The translations under genes were made by a program, and so were the position numbers. Below the pieces are notes generated by a model, which saw nothing but the letters and a program-made list of their open reading frames with translations, had not been told where the DNA came from and did not search any database. Below are positions 25,001 to 39,640 of a stretch of DNA of 64,000 nucleotides, in pieces. Positions within the stretch are counted from its first letter, which is position 1, and every line of letters begins with the position of its first letter. Location of the stretch: the NCBI RefSeq assembly GCF_048128805.1, contig NC_135997.1:8621116-8685115 (forward strand), written 5' to 3'. Source of the stretch: Centroberyx gerrardi (taxonomy: Eukaryota > Chordata > Actinopteri > Beryciformes > Berycidae).

Positions 25001-26635
25001 CTTTGCAGTCAAGAAGTGCAGTTATCTCTAATCAAATTAACTAGTGACATGTTGTGCAAGAAGACGTTACTAGTGGTTACTGCAGACACTCAGCTAACTG
25101 AGGTCACAAACATGGAAGATTTTTCCAATAAAACTATAAAATGTATTCAGAGAGCACAAAACTTGTAATTGCTAGTTAGAGACTGCTCTGCAATCTTACT
25201 GGATACATTTTTATGGTTACAGTTCTGCTACAGTGTAACTCATGGGTGCTAGCTACAGATGTTGCTATGGTTACAGTCCTGCTACAGTGTAAGTCATCAT
25301 GGATGATAGCTACAGATGTTTCTGTGGTCACACTCCTACTGACCTATTTTTTGGCAGAAGCTTGATATTTACTTTAGCTTGCAATAAAAATAATTTTGGA
25401 TCAATATTTCATGTCAACTGTTGAATGTCTTCACCCTGTCAGGTCTTAATTATACATCATTTCTTTCCTATTAAATACCAAACATGAGCCAGCCCCTGAT
25501 CAGGGCTCCATTTAAAAAAAAAAAAAAGCAATTAAATGTTATTTTCCTTTCATACATTTTATCTATTCATCTAACTGTTCTCTTACATTTCAATTTTTAC
25601 ATTTATCCTTCATTTATAGGCCTAATGTATCTGTTTCCCATCCTGTTGAGTAGGTCGGGCAGGGACCCAGCCTGAAAGAACTGCTAATCCTTAAAGAATT
25701 TCATTACTATGTGATGCAATGTTGATTGTTGTCCCATGATGGTCTAAATGCTGCTCAGAGGCTTTTCCACCCGGCCAACATTACATTTCAAACACTGACT
25801 ACTTCTATCTGTTTGGCATGATGGTTCAATTTAAATCATTCACACTAAACTTCAGTCTAAAAGTATATGGTATCGGCCTTCAAAACCCCAATCAGTCGAA
25901 CCCTATCTGAATACTGTGGCTGAAGTCAACAAAGTCGAGGCTGGTCAGGGCATTTCCCATGCAAAACTGAAACAACTTTCAAAGTAAACTATATGTAAAT
26001 GCATTTCCCACAAGAATAACCACCTCTAATATACAGAAACTGAATAAGCTTTGTGTTTTTGTACAATGAACGACGTTTGTAGGCTGTAGCCTAATCTTCC
26101 ACCAGCGCCTCAACATTTTCCATTTGAGAAAGGCTCCATGCAGACCGATGTGATAGATACCTGAGGCTGCAATCAACACTTTAGCTTTGCAGCAATTAAA
26201 GCAGTGCAGCAGAGACTTGGAGCGGATGTTGTGATTGAGCAGAGCCACGGGGGAGCCTAGTTTAGCCAAGGCCAGCCAGGTAAACATGAACGCGGGTTCG
26301 TTGCCCGTGAAAAGTGCGACGGTGTCCCCAGCTTTATACTGAGGGTGAGCCCGCAGAGCATTGGCAACTTTGTTACTCCTCTTGTCCGTGTCGCTGTACG
26401 AGTAGCTTTCATTTTCAAACACGACGAACAGCTTGTCGGGATGCGCAGCTGTCTGCTCCAAGAAACGGTCCAAAGCAAGAAATAAAGGTTTCCTTCTTCG
26501 CCGAGATACAAACGTCCCAAACATCCGTAGCAGATCTCGTAGATAGAGGATATCCATCCAAACATACGGGAAAAAAGTTTTGACTGCGAATGGTATGATG
26601 ACCAAAGTTGCTAAAAATATAGAAATAATGAACAT
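16083..26635 (-). CDS. very-long-chain acyl-CoA synthetase / FATP2, copy 2
   Basis: A tandem paralogue of copy 1 with the same predicted reaction: fatty acid + ATP + CoA to acyl-CoA. The ten exons in transcript order are 26161-26635, 24166-24375, 23306-23464, 21882-22006, 19593-19787, 19118-19208, 18799-18997, 17157-17254, 16868-16998 and 16083-16259. They sum to 1860 nt, or 619 aa. Exons 2-9 have exactly the copy 1 lengths and phases. The N-terminus is hydrophobic ([14 protein letters not shown]). YTSGTTGLPKAA, YASTEGN and [20 protein letters not shown] are all intact. The C-terminus is MKL. Over exon 5 I count 40 of 65 identical residues with copy 1, so the duplication is old. Introns are longer and carry several miniature elements. 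No frameshift or stop was seen; it is probably functional. It could be called slc27a2a, slc27a2b or a slc27a2-like gene. Confidence 0.95.
16278..16303. repeat. CA microsatellite in intron 9 of slc27a2 copy 2
   Basis: An uninterrupted AC run of about 26 bases, 20 bp from the last exon. Confidence 0.9.
16355..16790. repeat. CAAGTC-rich degenerate repeat
   Basis: Many irregularly spaced copies of AAGTC/CAAGTCAAG, including AAGTCTCAAGTCTAAATGTAG twice, fill most of intron 9 of slc27a2 copy 2. It may be a satellite-like array or an expanded mobile-element interior. There is no open frame. Confidence 0.75.
17940..18210 (+). repeat. retroposon 3' end in intron 7 of slc27a2 copy 2
   Basis: The segment ends TGACAATAAAGTTGAATC followed by TAATC repeats, the kind of 3' tail seen on fish non-LTR retroposons. 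The 104-residue open frame over it is not recognisable and probably belongs to the element. Confidence 0.4.
20085..20265 (+). repeat. possible tRNA-derived SINE in intron 4 of slc27a2 copy 2
   Basis: A B-box-like GGTCTGATTCCCGG (about 20154-20167) follows an AGTCAGTTGGAGGG segment, with the tail GTGACCCATGACGC...GAAACCTGGTCTAAGGC. This layout fits an old SINE. The A box is weak and the ends are unclear. Confidence 0.35.
20790..21183 (+). repeat. possible retroposon tail in intron 4 of slc27a2 copy 2
   Basis: The stretch ends AGACAATAAAGCTTTCTG then GAATCTGAATCTAATAA, a polyadenylation-like tail with short terminal repeats as in LINE/SINE 3' ends. The overlapping 72-residue frame has no recognisable domain. 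Confidence 0.35.
21188..21786. mobile_element. miniature inverted-repeat element, family A, copy 1
   Basis: Ends TAGGGCTAGACTGATATG and CATATCAGTC(AAA)ACCCTT are inverted. The interior shares GGTCTAAATGCTG...CAGAGG...TTCCACCC with the element at 24883-25905. It is in intron 4 of slc27a2 copy 2 and is non-coding. Confidence 0.55.
22953..22981 (+). other. G-rich tract with quadruplex potential
   Basis: At least three runs of five to seven guanines, separated by AGGA-type spacers, lie in intron 3 of slc27a2 copy 2. On the transcribed RNA this is C-rich; the G-rich strand is the DNA plus strand. Confidence 0.5.
23516..23893. mobile_element. hAT-like miniature element in intron 2 of slc27a2 copy 2
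   Basis: Inverted ends TAGGGATGGGACGATAT and ATATCGTCCCATCCCTG bound 378 bp. The flanking 8-mers GGAGAAGC (23508-23515) and GGAGAAGG (23894-23901) match at 7 of 8. There is no transposase frame, so it is non-autonomous. Confidence 0.8.
24039..24065. repeat. CA microsatellite
   Basis: A pure AC run of about 27 bases in intron 2 of slc27a2 copy 2, about 100 bp from exon 2. Confidence 0.9.
24883..25905. mobile_element. miniature inverted-repeat element, family A, copy 2
   Basis: Ends TAGGGTTAGACTGAT and ATCAGTCGAACCCTA are inverted. The interior shares the GATGGTCTAAATGCTG...TTTTCCACCC segment with 21188-21786. It also contains two copies of GTTACAGT(C/T)CTGCTACAGTG. No target duplication was found. 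It is in intron 1 of slc27a2 copy 2. Confidence 0.5.
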
Positions 26636-26742
26636 CTTGATTCTGGTGTGTTGTTTTTAAGATGAGTCCTGCTAAAATTTTCAAACGCCTGCTGCAAAAT
26701 GTCGAATGTTTCAAATTCAACCATACGTTTTTTTCTTCCTAT

Positions 26743-26752
26743 GGGGCGGGGC
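26743..26752 (-). promoter_or_regulatory. GC box upstream of slc27a2 copy 2
   Basis: GGGGCGGGGC lies about 108 bp upstream of the copy 2 ATG, an Sp/KLF-type site. No DR1 element or TATA box like those of the neighbouring genes was seen nearby. Confidence 0.45.
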
Positions 26753-26845
26753 ATTGAGGTGTGGGCATCTTATTGTACAAGCTGCAGTTGTAGTCGGCAG
26801 AGGGAGCAGACATACCAGTTAACTACTTCAACTATTAGTTATACA

Positions 26846-27155
26846 TTAAGCAAGGGACGCCCAAACGTTTTTCAATGTCAGGACCCCCCAAACAGATCCA
26901 CATTAGGTGACAGACCCCGGTAAGATGATATAGTTTTAGTTGGTCGACATCCATCATATAGGTGGTCAAATCTCCTATAGGTGGGGTAGTAAGTGTGGAG
27001 ACATACAGCCTACCTCTGATCCAAACAGACTATAACACTCTCACTGTCCTAACTTCAAATTAAATAATAATGTAATTATGTAATTATCCTCATTTTACTT
27101 GGGATCCCCCCCAGGACCTGTTCAAGGACCCCTTGTAATCCCTGGACTCCACTGT
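26846..27155. repeat. dispersed repeat (GACCCCCC / GGATCCCCCC type)
   Basis: It begins AAGGGACGCCCAAACG with TTTTTCAATGTCAGGACC and ends GGACCCCTTGTAATCCCTGG. The near-inverted ends (AGGGA...TCCCT) suggest an old DNA element. I know similar sequence as a common fish repeat, but the family is not assigned. Confidence 0.5.
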
Positions 27156-30040
27156 GTGAGTCTCTCTGCATTAGGCTACATATCTTTACTTTCTGCAAAG
27201 CTTTTAAGATGTAAAGTCATAATGCACTAAGTGTATATTGTGATTATGAATCGAGGCCATCGGCACGTCTGTTTTCTTCTTCAGAGCTGGTTGTATTAGC
27301 CATGGCTCTCAAAGTGTCAGGGTCCAAAGTGACACCCAGGGCATTAAATCATTTAATGGCATGGGTGCCATGAGTGGCTCCGCTCATGTTTAAGATTAAT
27401 TTTTATGGCTGGCACTGGTGGCACATCTGCCATGTAGATTTATGGCTTAGAACAGAACAGTGGCATTCAAGCGGACTGGTAGGGTCCAATTAACCCGGCC
27501 ATTTCTGCTCCTTTACATCAAGAGAAAATGTCCAAAGGGATATAAAAAGAAACAAAAGAGGAGCCAGCAAATTACACCTCTGCACCTCATTTAAGTCACA
27601 ATTTAACTATTGTTTATCAAGAAAATGAGCACCCAGAAACTCAGGTACAAGAGGCTCAGAGTTTCAGGTGCATGTAGGCCTAGTAAACATACGTTTTAAA
27701 TTCCTCTTTCTGAATCTTAAAAGGTTTTCTTTTGACACCCATTTATGTTTGTGGCTGCAGCTGCCAAGAAACTGAAAGCCGGGCTTGGTCTTTTGTTAGC
27801 TCGACTTTGATCAGCAGGTCTGTTTGTTTTATGATATTGGTGACTACGTGCCACTAATGCAGTAGAAATGTACTCATAATTTACCTTCTCTCCTTTTAGT
27901 GCCTTTGTTCACACTGCTCAGTATTCAAACGTTGCTTCCAGCAGGACATAAACCCAAAAAATGTGTGTGTAGCCGAGTCAACCTGTGCTCATGAGGTGAT
28001 GATGCTCCTGAAAATTAACAAAACATTCAATGCTGTAGTGATTCCAAGCCTCTGTGGTGGGTGGATGAGGAAATTACATTTCCTCACATGTCACTGTGTT
28101 TATGAACGATCTCAGGTATCTGTTACCTGCAGTTCAGAATGATGTCTTCTGTATAGCCTACTAATATTGGGTGACATCCACTGACAAAAAAACATAAAAA
28201 GGCAACTTCCCCCCAAATGCTATGAGTATCCAGGGTCATGGTACTTTTAACAGAGATTAAAAATCTTATAAAACTTATCTCTGGTAATTTCTGTAGCAAG
28301 GATTGTCATTTTCACATTTTACCAACAACCAACAACTACATAAAGAGCCCTTTATACAAAGACGCAAGAAATAATAACTTTAATTTCTGTGTCTGTGCGT
28401 TGTTTGTGAAATAGTTGCCCCCATATGTGCCAGCTCTTCCTCAATTCCATTACTTTGCTGGTGCCAGGACTAAAAAGACATGAAACGTTGATCTGTGATT
28501 ACTTTAATCTTTCCCGTAAAAGTGATCATGCCTGTTAATCTGCTTGTCATGTGACAGAACCAACACCCATCTGAACAGTGAACGCTAGTAAATTAATTGT
28601 GACAGTTTTACTGTATAGGCTACTGTATATTGGTGTATATTGGTCATGACAGACAGTAGTGGCAGAGTTTAAAGTGGCAAATCCGCATAATGTGTTTTGT
28701 TGATTTTTTCTGACATCTTTGATGCGCTCATTGCTGTGGAGTTTCTGCACTGCACTTCCCACCTGTCAATCAAACAGTGTGAGGCGTCTTTTTCCATGGA
28801 TTTTCTGTTGAAGAAGTCTGAGATTCTGTAGGTGGAGCTCTTTTCTTTGTCTGTTAAGCCGTGGTGGCTATGGCATGCTAACTACCCAGTTCTTCTTTTG
28901 TTTATTCCAAACTGCTGTTGTTGCTGCAATAACAGCAAATGTAAAAGCTTTCATGAACTGGGTATAGATTCAATCACCATTGTGTTATATCAGTCGACAA
29001 CAGAGAATAGCAAAACAGACATTTGTTGATATGAAAATGTTGTGGACTATTTCTTTAAGGAGAAGGATCTTTCATGGGACAGAACATTGTAAAAACTTTA
29101 TTATTTTCATGTTCTGTTAAAACGGTTTATTCAAACAGGTTTTGTAGACTACGGGGATGGTAAAATTTGAAAACCTACATTGTCTCTATCAGTGAGTCTC
29201 TTTATCACTGTCTATCAGTGTCAGACAATATATCAGTTTCGGTATCAGTACAGATGTCTATAAATGGCAGACACTTTCCCCCATAAGAAACGTGAAAGGA
29301 GAAATTAATGCCCTTTGACCAAAGCTTCCAATTATTTAGCTAATTTAGGTTCCATAAGAATAAAAAGACACATTCTGCCTTTCTCCTTGAGTTCACTGAA
29401 CCACTAGAGGATGCTTGGGAGCCGAAGACATTTCCAGTCCGTATCCTTTGAACCCTGTTCATCAGCCAGTGATTTTTTTTTAGAGGGGGCAAGGTAATAT
29501 CAGCGGTCACTGAGGTCATTGGGTTGTGAAACTCTGTGAGCACAGTCCAGTGAAGCATGTGGTGGCACAGCCTGCACTATCTCTTTGATTATGTCAACTC
29601 CTTTTTGCACCCTTCCAATCTAGTTTGTTTGTGTCCCTCCAAAATGCGTCTAACAGGTTATCTACTGCATTCCAAAGGGTGTAGCAAGCAATTAAATAAT
29701 GATACACACACAGACAGATACTTAATTTAAAAAAATAAAAAAACAAGCAAACTGAACATGAAAGGACAGAAAGGTCTCCTCAAACTTCATATTGACACTT
29801 TTAATGTTGGTTTGATTACCTACATGCATGACTGAAATCAATAAATGAAATAAAGTGGCATTCATTTATATGTTTTTAGTGTATCATGCGCTCTATTGAA
29901 CAAAGTGTTTTCCAGTAACATTATTTTTATAGTTTATCGTGAAATGCCAAAATGCCTTTAAACAGTTTAGGCTGTACTGTTATTACTGTTGCAAAACAAA
30001 AAAAACGATTTCCTAAGTTTCTGTTCTGAAGTAGGACAGG
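27156..30040. other. intergenic region upstream of gatm
   Basis: No exon, RNA gene or clear mobile element was recognised. Open frames are short and without splice context. Distal regulatory elements may exist but cannot be seen by eye. Confidence 0.5.
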
Positions 30041-30648
30041 CAGTGTTGGGGAAGCTACTCTGATAACATATCTTTATTATTTCATACTAAAAGAAGCTGA
30101 ACTACACAAAGCTACCCTCAAGAGTATAGTTAGATAGTATATATAGTTATAGTATAGTTTGATAAAGTTACTCAGAAAATGTAGTTCAAACTTTTCTGTA
30201 ACAAATTATCTATATCTGCAATGTAATATAAAATATTATAACAGCAATAAATAAAATTAAGTCACATGGCTGCAAAACACAGCTGAGTTTATTATGAAAA
30301 TAGATACAAAAGGCTACTCAGGTGTAGTTTTACAAGCTGCCAGTTACTTCACATTGGAAGAAACTGAACTGCAGAGCTTCCCTCAAGAGAAAATATAATT
30401 GTGATTTGGCTTCATCACAGTGTTAACTTTCTGTTGGATGTAAACTTAAAATGAGTAAATAACAGGGTCTTTGAAGCATCTGATTTGTTCATTTTTAAAC
30501 CAAAACTAGTTGGTGGTTGCAGTAGTTATGCCTCAAAATAGCAAAAAAGTACTAAACTACTAAAAACACTATCCAACTTTGAATTTAGTTGAACTAACAC
30601 CAAGCAACTACAAAATTAGTTTAATAGTGAAACTACTCCCCAACACTG
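30041..30648. mobile_element. miniature transposon with CAGTGTTGGGGA ends
   Basis: The left end CAGTGTTGGGGAAGCTACTC and right end ACTACTCCCCAACACTG are inverted. The 608-bp interior has repeated AAGCTGAACTAC / AACTGAACTGC-type units and no long open frame. Elements with this end are common in fish genomes. It stops about 195 bp short of the gatm promoter. No clear target duplication was seen. Confidence 0.65.
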
Positions 30649-30842
30649 GACATTGGCTATTCAAGAAACATACAATGGAAAACAGAAACTATCCTGGAGA
30701 CATTTTCAGATGTTATCCTTGGAAACTTTAACGCCAGTAGCCCAGTTGATAAGAATTTGCTGGCGTAAGGGACTGAGTTTCAGGATGCATTTTCTCAAGT
30801 CACGTTGCCCCACAACTTGCAAGCGACCAGTAGTTTGAGAGG

Positions 30843-30861
30843 CACGCCCCACTGCTATAAA
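30843..30861 (+). promoter_or_regulatory. gatm core promoter (GC-type box and TATA box)
   Basis: CACGCCCC at 30843-30850 is directly followed by TATAAA at 30856-30861. Transcription would start near 30887, giving a leader of about 80 nt before the ATG at 30970. Motif order and spacing support the call. Confidence 0.65.
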
Positions 30862-30969
30862 GAAGAGGGTGAGCTGAGGCGTCTTCATTCATGTGCAAAG
30901 TGAGAGGTGGATTCTGCGCTGCCGTCTGACTTCCCTTGCATAGCCAAACCCTAATTATTACATCGGACG

Positions 30970-35048
<4,079 letters not shown>

Positions 35049-37720
35049 CCATGCCAGAAATAGGCAGTTTTTATTGAGCTGTTAAGGTTAAAGCCTCAAT
35101 CCAGGATTTTATGTTTCATTCTTAATTTCGGATTCTTTATTTTCTTGCTCTAGCAGCTATGTAACTATTTACACATAGGTTCATAAAGGGTGGGCTTGGT
35201 GATGATCCGCTATTTGCAACTTTCAGATCCTATCTTAACTCAAAGTACATGATGCTCAAATGTTTACAAACAATGCAAAGATAAAGAAATAATTTTTTGC
35301 TTCAAAATACATTTTAAACTTGTGTTTAGGTGTCACATACTGTAACTCCTTGCATTAAAATCTCAGTCAAACCAATTAGAGAGTGAAAAAAAAGTTTTCA
35401 AACCTATGAAACAAACATGAAGCTAGTAGTACTACTGGTGACACCATAGTCCAATTCCAGATTGGGCCTTTAAGTCTTAAATGAAGATGTATGAACTGTG
35501 TTGATTTAACATTGCTGTGTATTACAGTGTCTTTGCAAACAGCTTTGTTCTTTCTTGCAAAAAAAAAAAAAAAAAAAAAAAAAAGAACAACTCAATAATC
35601 TCAATATTAACTGCATTTCTGGCCTGGCTATTGTGAAACTGAATTGTCAAAGGCTTATCCATCTAAAAGTCTTAACTATGAGGACGGGGTACAATTTGGT
35701 ATGTGAATGTCATCGGACTTAATGGGCACAGGAGGGAAGAAACTTCCTCCTCACGAAAATTCAGAAACAACAATTCTATTCTCTGTATTATCAATTCATA
35801 CTGATTTTTCCAAACTTTTTTTTTTTATCTAGAAGACTGTATAAAAGTTGTTATGTAGGTCATTAAACAATATTGATTTCTTATCTCTGGTATATTATTT
35901 TGTAAAGAATGGAATTGATTAAACAAACAAATTTCTATTTATATTTTTCATACATTTTATTGGACTTATATATTTTTCATTGTTTCCCAACAATTAGTGT
36001 TTTTATATATTTACTTAAAAAGTATGAGGTCCATATCAGATATTGTATACCTTTTGCCTCTGTTGTTTTCTCTTATTGCAAATCTGGGCCAGTTATATGC
36101 TACTAGTCATTCTCACTGAACTGCTTGGCTGCTTTTGTTTGCATGGCAAAAATGCCCACAAAATGAAAGATTTTATGTTGTTAAGATTCATGTTGCATGG
36201 GTTCTTGATGCTTATACTGTGTAATGTAATCCTGGATATTTTAAACTCTTGAAGTCTGTCTTGGTATATAGTTTAGTAATGGTTTCAAGTAAAAAGATGG
36301 CTCAACAGGAACATGGTTGATGCTTTGTATTGTGCATTATTAAACGTATAAAGAAGAGATACATGTCGTCTTGATTGTGTGTAGAAGTAACATTGGCCTT
36401 ATAACACATAGGAAAATATTACTTTTTTTGTTTGATGAATTTAGCCAGTGCTGACACTGATTAATACATGACATTAGTTGATATCTGCATTATTAGCAGC
36501 ATAATCTTCCCTTCCAGATTGAGGTTGTTAGCAACAAAAACACAACTCTCTACCTCAGTGTGGTGGAATGAATGTAGTACTAAGTCCCAATAGTGTAATA
36601 CTGTACAAGTTACAAATAGTGAGTTACAGCAAAATGGAGGAGAGCCAAAAAATTTTAGCACTCAAAGACATTTGCAGTAGGCTAAGTATATTTCCCGCCT
36701 GAATTTCTTGAAACACCAAAAATAACCAAGTTAATACTTCAATTTAAAGTAGGAGAATTACGTATATTTATGATTGATGATAATGATAATGGCATGCTCA
36801 GCTTGGTAGGACTTTTGTAGTTCTAATAGAGTGCTGTCAAGTTTAGTGAGAATAGGTATGGTATACAACAAGTAATCAGTACCATTTGATGTTATTGAAG
36901 TGAGTGAGAGTGTTAGAGGGAAAAGTTGAGACACATGGCCAACATCTGTGAAAAACATCTGAGGCTGACTTGGGAAAACTTAACAGTAAGATGAAAATTG
37001 TCATTCTGAGCCAAAATCCTATTTTTGCGATACATCATATTTGAGAAAATCAACTTTTTTGAAGGACTTTTAAGACTTTTATCAGTGTCTCTGCAAAAAC
37101 ACAGACCCAACAGGCCTTTAGTACAGGTATCAATGGGATCCATCTGTTTATGCACTGCAGGTTTGTGGTCTTCTCCCATCAGTATTGTCTCAAATTAGTT
37201 TTGGGTCATATTATATGTTACTTAATGTACAGTATTTGTGATGGTAAGCATATTGCAGAACTAGACATTACATTGGCAGTTCACACATATTACAAATTTA
37301 GTTACATAAATTAGGTCACTCTGGGTTAAGTCAACCTGGGAAACTGTAATCCATTCATGTAAGTATCTGATAAATGGTATCATAGTCACTGTGCCGCCAT
37401 ATTTGACACCTTTATGTCTGTGAAACATTAACAGGGCTGATGTGTCAGTGGCAGAAATTGCATCATGTTACTCTCTAAACCGACCTGCTGCAATGTGATA
37501 GTAGGTGAGATGATAATTTCATTGTAAAGATTTAAAAAAAAAAAGAAAAAAAGACTGGTTTAAAAATAATTCATAAGTTAAAGGTGCAATCTTGGTAAGG
37601 TGTACTCTTGTTTTTTTTTCCCAAACAAAACTAGGTTCACTGGTTGGTTCACTTACAGATATGATAGCCTATATCAGTTGGACAGGAGCCCATGTAGAAA
37701 GACAGAAGAAATTAAACTGC
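35049..37720 (+). other. gatm 3' region and gene-free sequence
   Basis: This holds the 3' untranslated region of gatm, AT-rich, with a 26-base A tract at 35559-35584. ATTAAA-type hexamers occur (for example near 35861), but the true cleavage site cannot be fixed. Nothing else was recognised up to the palindromic element at 37726. Confidence 0.5.
35559..35584 (+). repeat. 26-base poly(A) tract
   Basis: An uninterrupted A run about 510 bp past the gatm stop. It may be a simple repeat or the tail of an old retroposon. No upstream retroposon body was recognised. Confidence 0.85.
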
Positions 37721-37725
37721 ATTCA

Positions 37726-37908
37726 TTACCTCCGCCAAGGAGGTTATGTTTTCAGTGCTGTTTGTTTGTTTGTTTGTCTGTTAGCAGGATTACGGAAAAA
37801 CTACTGGCCCGATTTTCATGAAACATGAAACCAGTAGTTTTTCCGTAATCCTGCTAACAGACAAACAAACAAACAGCACCGAAAACATAACCTCCTTGGC
37901 GGAGGTAA
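37726..37908. mobile_element. long palindromic miniature element
   Basis: Arms 37726-37807 and 37831-37908 are near-perfect reverse complements. They differ by one A/G and one GTTT unit, around a 23-base spacer. Each arm begins TTACCTCCGCCAAGGAGG and contains a GTTTGTTT run and GCAGGATTACGGAAAAACTA. The single arm is a sequence I know as a dispersed animal repeat; here it is present head to head. No open frame is needed, and none looks real. Confidence 0.85.
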
Positions 37909-38584
37909 CTATAAGACTAATAACTAGAAGACAACTATAAGATTCAAAATATCAAAGTTATTATCAGGCCGGTTGTATAGCAACAATCTCTCAATGCCCA
38001 TCTCTCATAAGTAGCCTCTCATTTTCTTAAAAAAACTTTTTTTTTTTAATTGCAAGGTGTAGTTTTAATAAACTCAACAGCTCAATATTTTGACATTTGA
38101 AACAGTTCTGCAAGCTAATTGATCAGATTTGACCATAATAAATAAGGATATCAAAGCTATAAATCACAGACAAATCACCATAGTTTTATGTGATATAACA
38201 GAATGTAAATTACAAAATGTTGAAGAAAGTTGTCTTGGCATTGTAAACCAGCAGTGGAAAAAGAAGCAAAGCAAGCTGTTCTCATCCTGTATTCTGCTGC
38301 CACCTACTGGTGAAGAACACACACACCACTTTGAAGGTTATTGTATAATAAATATATAGGAAATTTCTGAATTAGAACAAAGAATGTATTGTTACTGTAT
38401 ATTTGCACAAGTCAAATTTCAGACCACAATAGCAAATTCAGTAACATATGATTAAAAACATGGTCATCTGTTTAATATTAGATTTGATTGTATTTGAATG
38501 TATGCTCTCTTCAGTATGTGAGGCATTTTAGATTAAATCCACACTGTGACAACATACCAATGGGTTTACAATGAGAGCACAATT

Positions 38585-38639
<55 letters not shown>

Positions 38640-38640
38640 T
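38585..38640. repeat. GATA microsatellite
   Basis: A tract of about thirteen to fourteen uninterrupted TAGA units. Confidence 0.95.
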
Positions 38641-39099
38641 CTACCTAACACACACTAAAACCACACATACATGCACACAAACACTGACACACAGATAACA
38701 TGCAAACATATACACACACACAATGAGAAAGAATATTAAGTCAATTGCAAACATGTTGTACAGTAGATATGACAGAATGTTACTGGATGTTAGCCACTCA
38801 AATAGTCTGAATACGCTGTTTTTTTCTCCACAGGCTGGAGGAGTGAGCTGGGCCAAGTGAGAGCCACTAAGGCTTAATAACCTCATACCCTGATGACCTG
38901 ATTTAGCTGAGCTTTTTGCTAAATGATGATTATGTGAACTGTTTGAGAAAATTGTGAATAAGTGAACACTCCCCTTTTCCCTGCTCTGTGATGTCTGTCA
39001 TCAGCCAGCACATCTACACCACACACTTCATGGTCCTTACTTGTTTCCCTTCTGAACGGAGAAGGATGTATTCTGTTTATCACCATCACTATTATTGAT

Positions 39100-39640
39100 A
39101 GTAGGGCTGAATGTCTCTCTTCTCATGACAGCCAGTGCAGATAGTTGTATTAGTGTCACGTTTCTTTAGCGCCACCCAGGCCAGGACTCGACCTCACAAC
39201 TGAGACTGAGCTGCTCTTTTTCCCTGGAAAATCCCAACCCCCCACAACACCTCTCCACCAGGACTGCTAAGACATTTTAGTGTAATTTTAGTGTTTTTTT
39301 CCTTTTAGATTTTTCCCTTATTTTACTGCTGTTCCCTGTGCCGGTCTGGTCATCGCTCCAGTCTGCCTTCTCCATCCTGACTCCCAAACAGCAGACTCAC
39401 TCCCCATCATCTATTCTAGACCGAAAACTTAGCTTTTCAAGAAGCACCTCATGTCACCCTCTTCCCACTGAATAATATCACCTCTCCACTCACTGGTGCT
39501 CTCTAGAATATTGCTTCTATCCTTGCTGCTTAGCTATTATTTGATTTCTTTTTCCTAGCACTTATTCTGCTGTTGCACTGTTATGTCACTCTGGATAAGA
39601 GTGTCAGCTAAATGCTTAAAATGTAAAATGTAAATGAGCT
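39100..39640 (+). repeat. fish retroposon 3' end
   Basis: The segment ends GTCACTCTGGATAAGAGTG then TCAGCTAAATGCTTAAAATG and TAAAATGTAAATG. This is the familiar tail of fish SINE/LINE elements (CTTTGGATAAAAGCGTCTGC type). The 5' limit is uncertain. Confidence 0.55.
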
